Of a DNA stretch of 7,465 nucleotides, positions 6,799-7,465 are shown piece by piece. This DNA is from Desulfobacteraceae bacterium (GTDB taxonomy: Bacteria; Desulfobacterota; Desulfobacteria; Desulfobacterales; UBA11574). The stretch covers positions 1-7,465 of the forward strand of contig JABMQM010000162.1 of NCBI GenBank assembly GCA_013203195.1, in the 5' to 3' direction. The first letter of the stretch is position 1. Every line of letters begins with the position of its first letter. A program made the translations under genes and the position numbers. The notes under the pieces were generated by a model that saw only the letters and a program-made list of their open reading frames with translations, did no database searches and was not told where the DNA came from.

Positions 6799-7419
6799 TC
6801 ACTTCTTTGGTGGAAGCAGTTTGTTTTTTTGTAAATCTTGAATTACGACTTTAATCACATCATCAATGATTTGATTGACTGAGTCTGGTCTCAATGTTTC
6901 TGACTTCCCTGACCATATAAGTTTTTCCGTTTTAACATCGTACAGATTCGTTGCCAGGCGAACGGTTATACGCGTGCTGGAATAGCCGGGTTGATGGGTA
7001 TTGCCATAAGCCCATAGATAGTGGCCGTAATAGCCCCGGCCACTTGAAGGGGAACGAGTGATGATTTCTTTTTCTTCCACGCCAACCATATGAATGATGA
7101 TTACCGCGTCATTTTCAAATTTATTAACGGCTTTCAATATCGCGTCTTTTTCCAATTGCTGTTTTTCAGAAATAGGAATGACATCCGCACTTGAGACGGC
7201 TTCAATTCCGGCTGTCTTAAACTGGGCAACAAACTTGTCTTCAAAAGAATGTCGCAGCTCCTTTTCATACGTTATAGCAATTACCAGAATGTCGGATACA
7301 GGTTTTCCCAGACGGGCCTCATCCACCTTTGTAGTGTTTAGCTTGGTGCCTCCACAGGCAATAATCAGAACACCGGATAAAACTACACATGCAAACCATT
7401 TAATAGCGCCATTCCTCAT
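6799..7419 (-). CDS. Putative lipoprotein of unknown function
   Basis: This 206-residue protein starts at the ATG at 7419. That start has a perfect AGGAGG site 6 bases upstream and gives a clean signal peptide. The frame also extends upstream to an ATG at 7458, but that would put 13 polar, Arg-rich residues before the signal peptide and lacks a visible ribosome site. The signal ends in IIAC, with the likely lipidated Cys at 22. The mature part shows a strand SDILVIAI (42-49), an amphipathic helix KELRHSFEDKFVAQFKTAG (about 53-71), a strand AVIIIHMVGVEEKEII (105-120), a Gly/Tyr/Ser-rich loop (about 124-148), paired strands ITVRLATNLYDVKTEKLIWS (151-170) and a C-terminal helix (about 180-199). 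The alternating alpha/beta pattern and 'LYDVKTEKLIWSG' resemble small envelope lipoproteins with an anticodon-binding-like fold (CsgG/LpoB/GNA1162 type); this is a guess from pattern. It ends in TGA with a second in-frame stop (TAG) two codons later. It is probably not part of the pump operon, given the hairpin downstream. Confidence 0.85.
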   Translation of the reverse strand: MRNGAIKWFACVVLSGVLIIACGGTKLNTTKVDEARLGKPVSDILVIAITYEKELRHSFEDKFVAQFKTAGIEAVSSADVIPISEKQQLEKDAILKAVNKFENDAVIIIHMVGVEEKEIITRSPSSGRGYYGHYLWAYGNTHQPGYSSTRITVRLATNLYDVKTEKLIWSGKSETLRPDSVNQIIDDVIKVVIQDLQKNKLLPPKK

Positions 7420-7425
7420 TGATCT

Positions 7426-7431
7426 CCTCCT
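7426..7431 (-). promoter_or_regulatory. Shine-Dalgarno site that fixes the lipoprotein start
   Basis: AGGAGG on the minus strand lies 6 bases before the ATG at 7419. It is the strongest ribosome-binding site in the window and decides in favour of this start over the ATG 39 bases further upstream. Confidence 0.85.
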
Positions 7432-7465
7432 GTAGTTAGTGTCCATCCACGAATCCAAAATGAAC

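Noticed and set aside
7420..7458. The 13-codon N-terminal extension of the lipoprotein frame.
   Set aside because: It would place charged residues before an otherwise complete signal peptide, and the AGGAGG site lies within it at the right spacing for the ATG at 7419.

Overview
The window is a compact bacterial locus from a diderm (Gram-negative) organism. Every gene I can support lies on the minus strand, so transcription runs from high to low coordinates. The core is a tripartite RND drug/solvent efflux operon: a periplasmic adaptor (5427-6578), an HAE1-type inner-membrane RND transporter (2271-5420) and a NodT/TolC-like outer-membrane factor (832-2271). The moderate GC content (mid-40s percent by eye), the lipobox style and the gene types would fit a Desulfobacterota-like or related proteobacterial genome. 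That taxonomic guess is inference and weak.

Layout from right to left. A 206-residue putative lipoprotein of unknown function (6799-7419) starts after a perfect AGGAGG site and is followed by a GC-rich hairpin with a T-rich tail, a likely intrinsic terminator. A 220-base intergenic stretch then holds a candidate promoter for the efflux operon. Adaptor, transporter and outer-membrane factor follow with almost no spacing (6 bases, then a 1-base TAATG stop/start overlap), so they should be one transcript. After a 69-base gap comes a six-helix potassium-channel-like protein with a TLGYGD selectivity filter (85-762). Fourteen bases beyond it a further gene begins with a hydrophobic N-terminus and runs off the left edge (1-70). 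No convincing terminator is visible between the outer-membrane factor and the channel, so the last two genes may be co-transcribed with the pump.

The most notable point is that the transporter gene is interrupted by one in-frame TGA at codon 258. Counted through that codon, the frame is open for 1049 residues, the length of E. coli AcrB. All proton-relay residues sit at or within one residue of AcrB numbering (D408, D409, K941, R971, T978). The TGA replaces the glycine of the usual 'DGS' turn. It is either a very recent nonsense mutation, a sequencing error, or less probably a recoded codon. If real, the pump should be inactive although its partner genes are intact.

No transcriptional regulator, mobile element, RNA gene, CRISPR array or phage feature was found, and I do not see an undescribed multi-gene system here.
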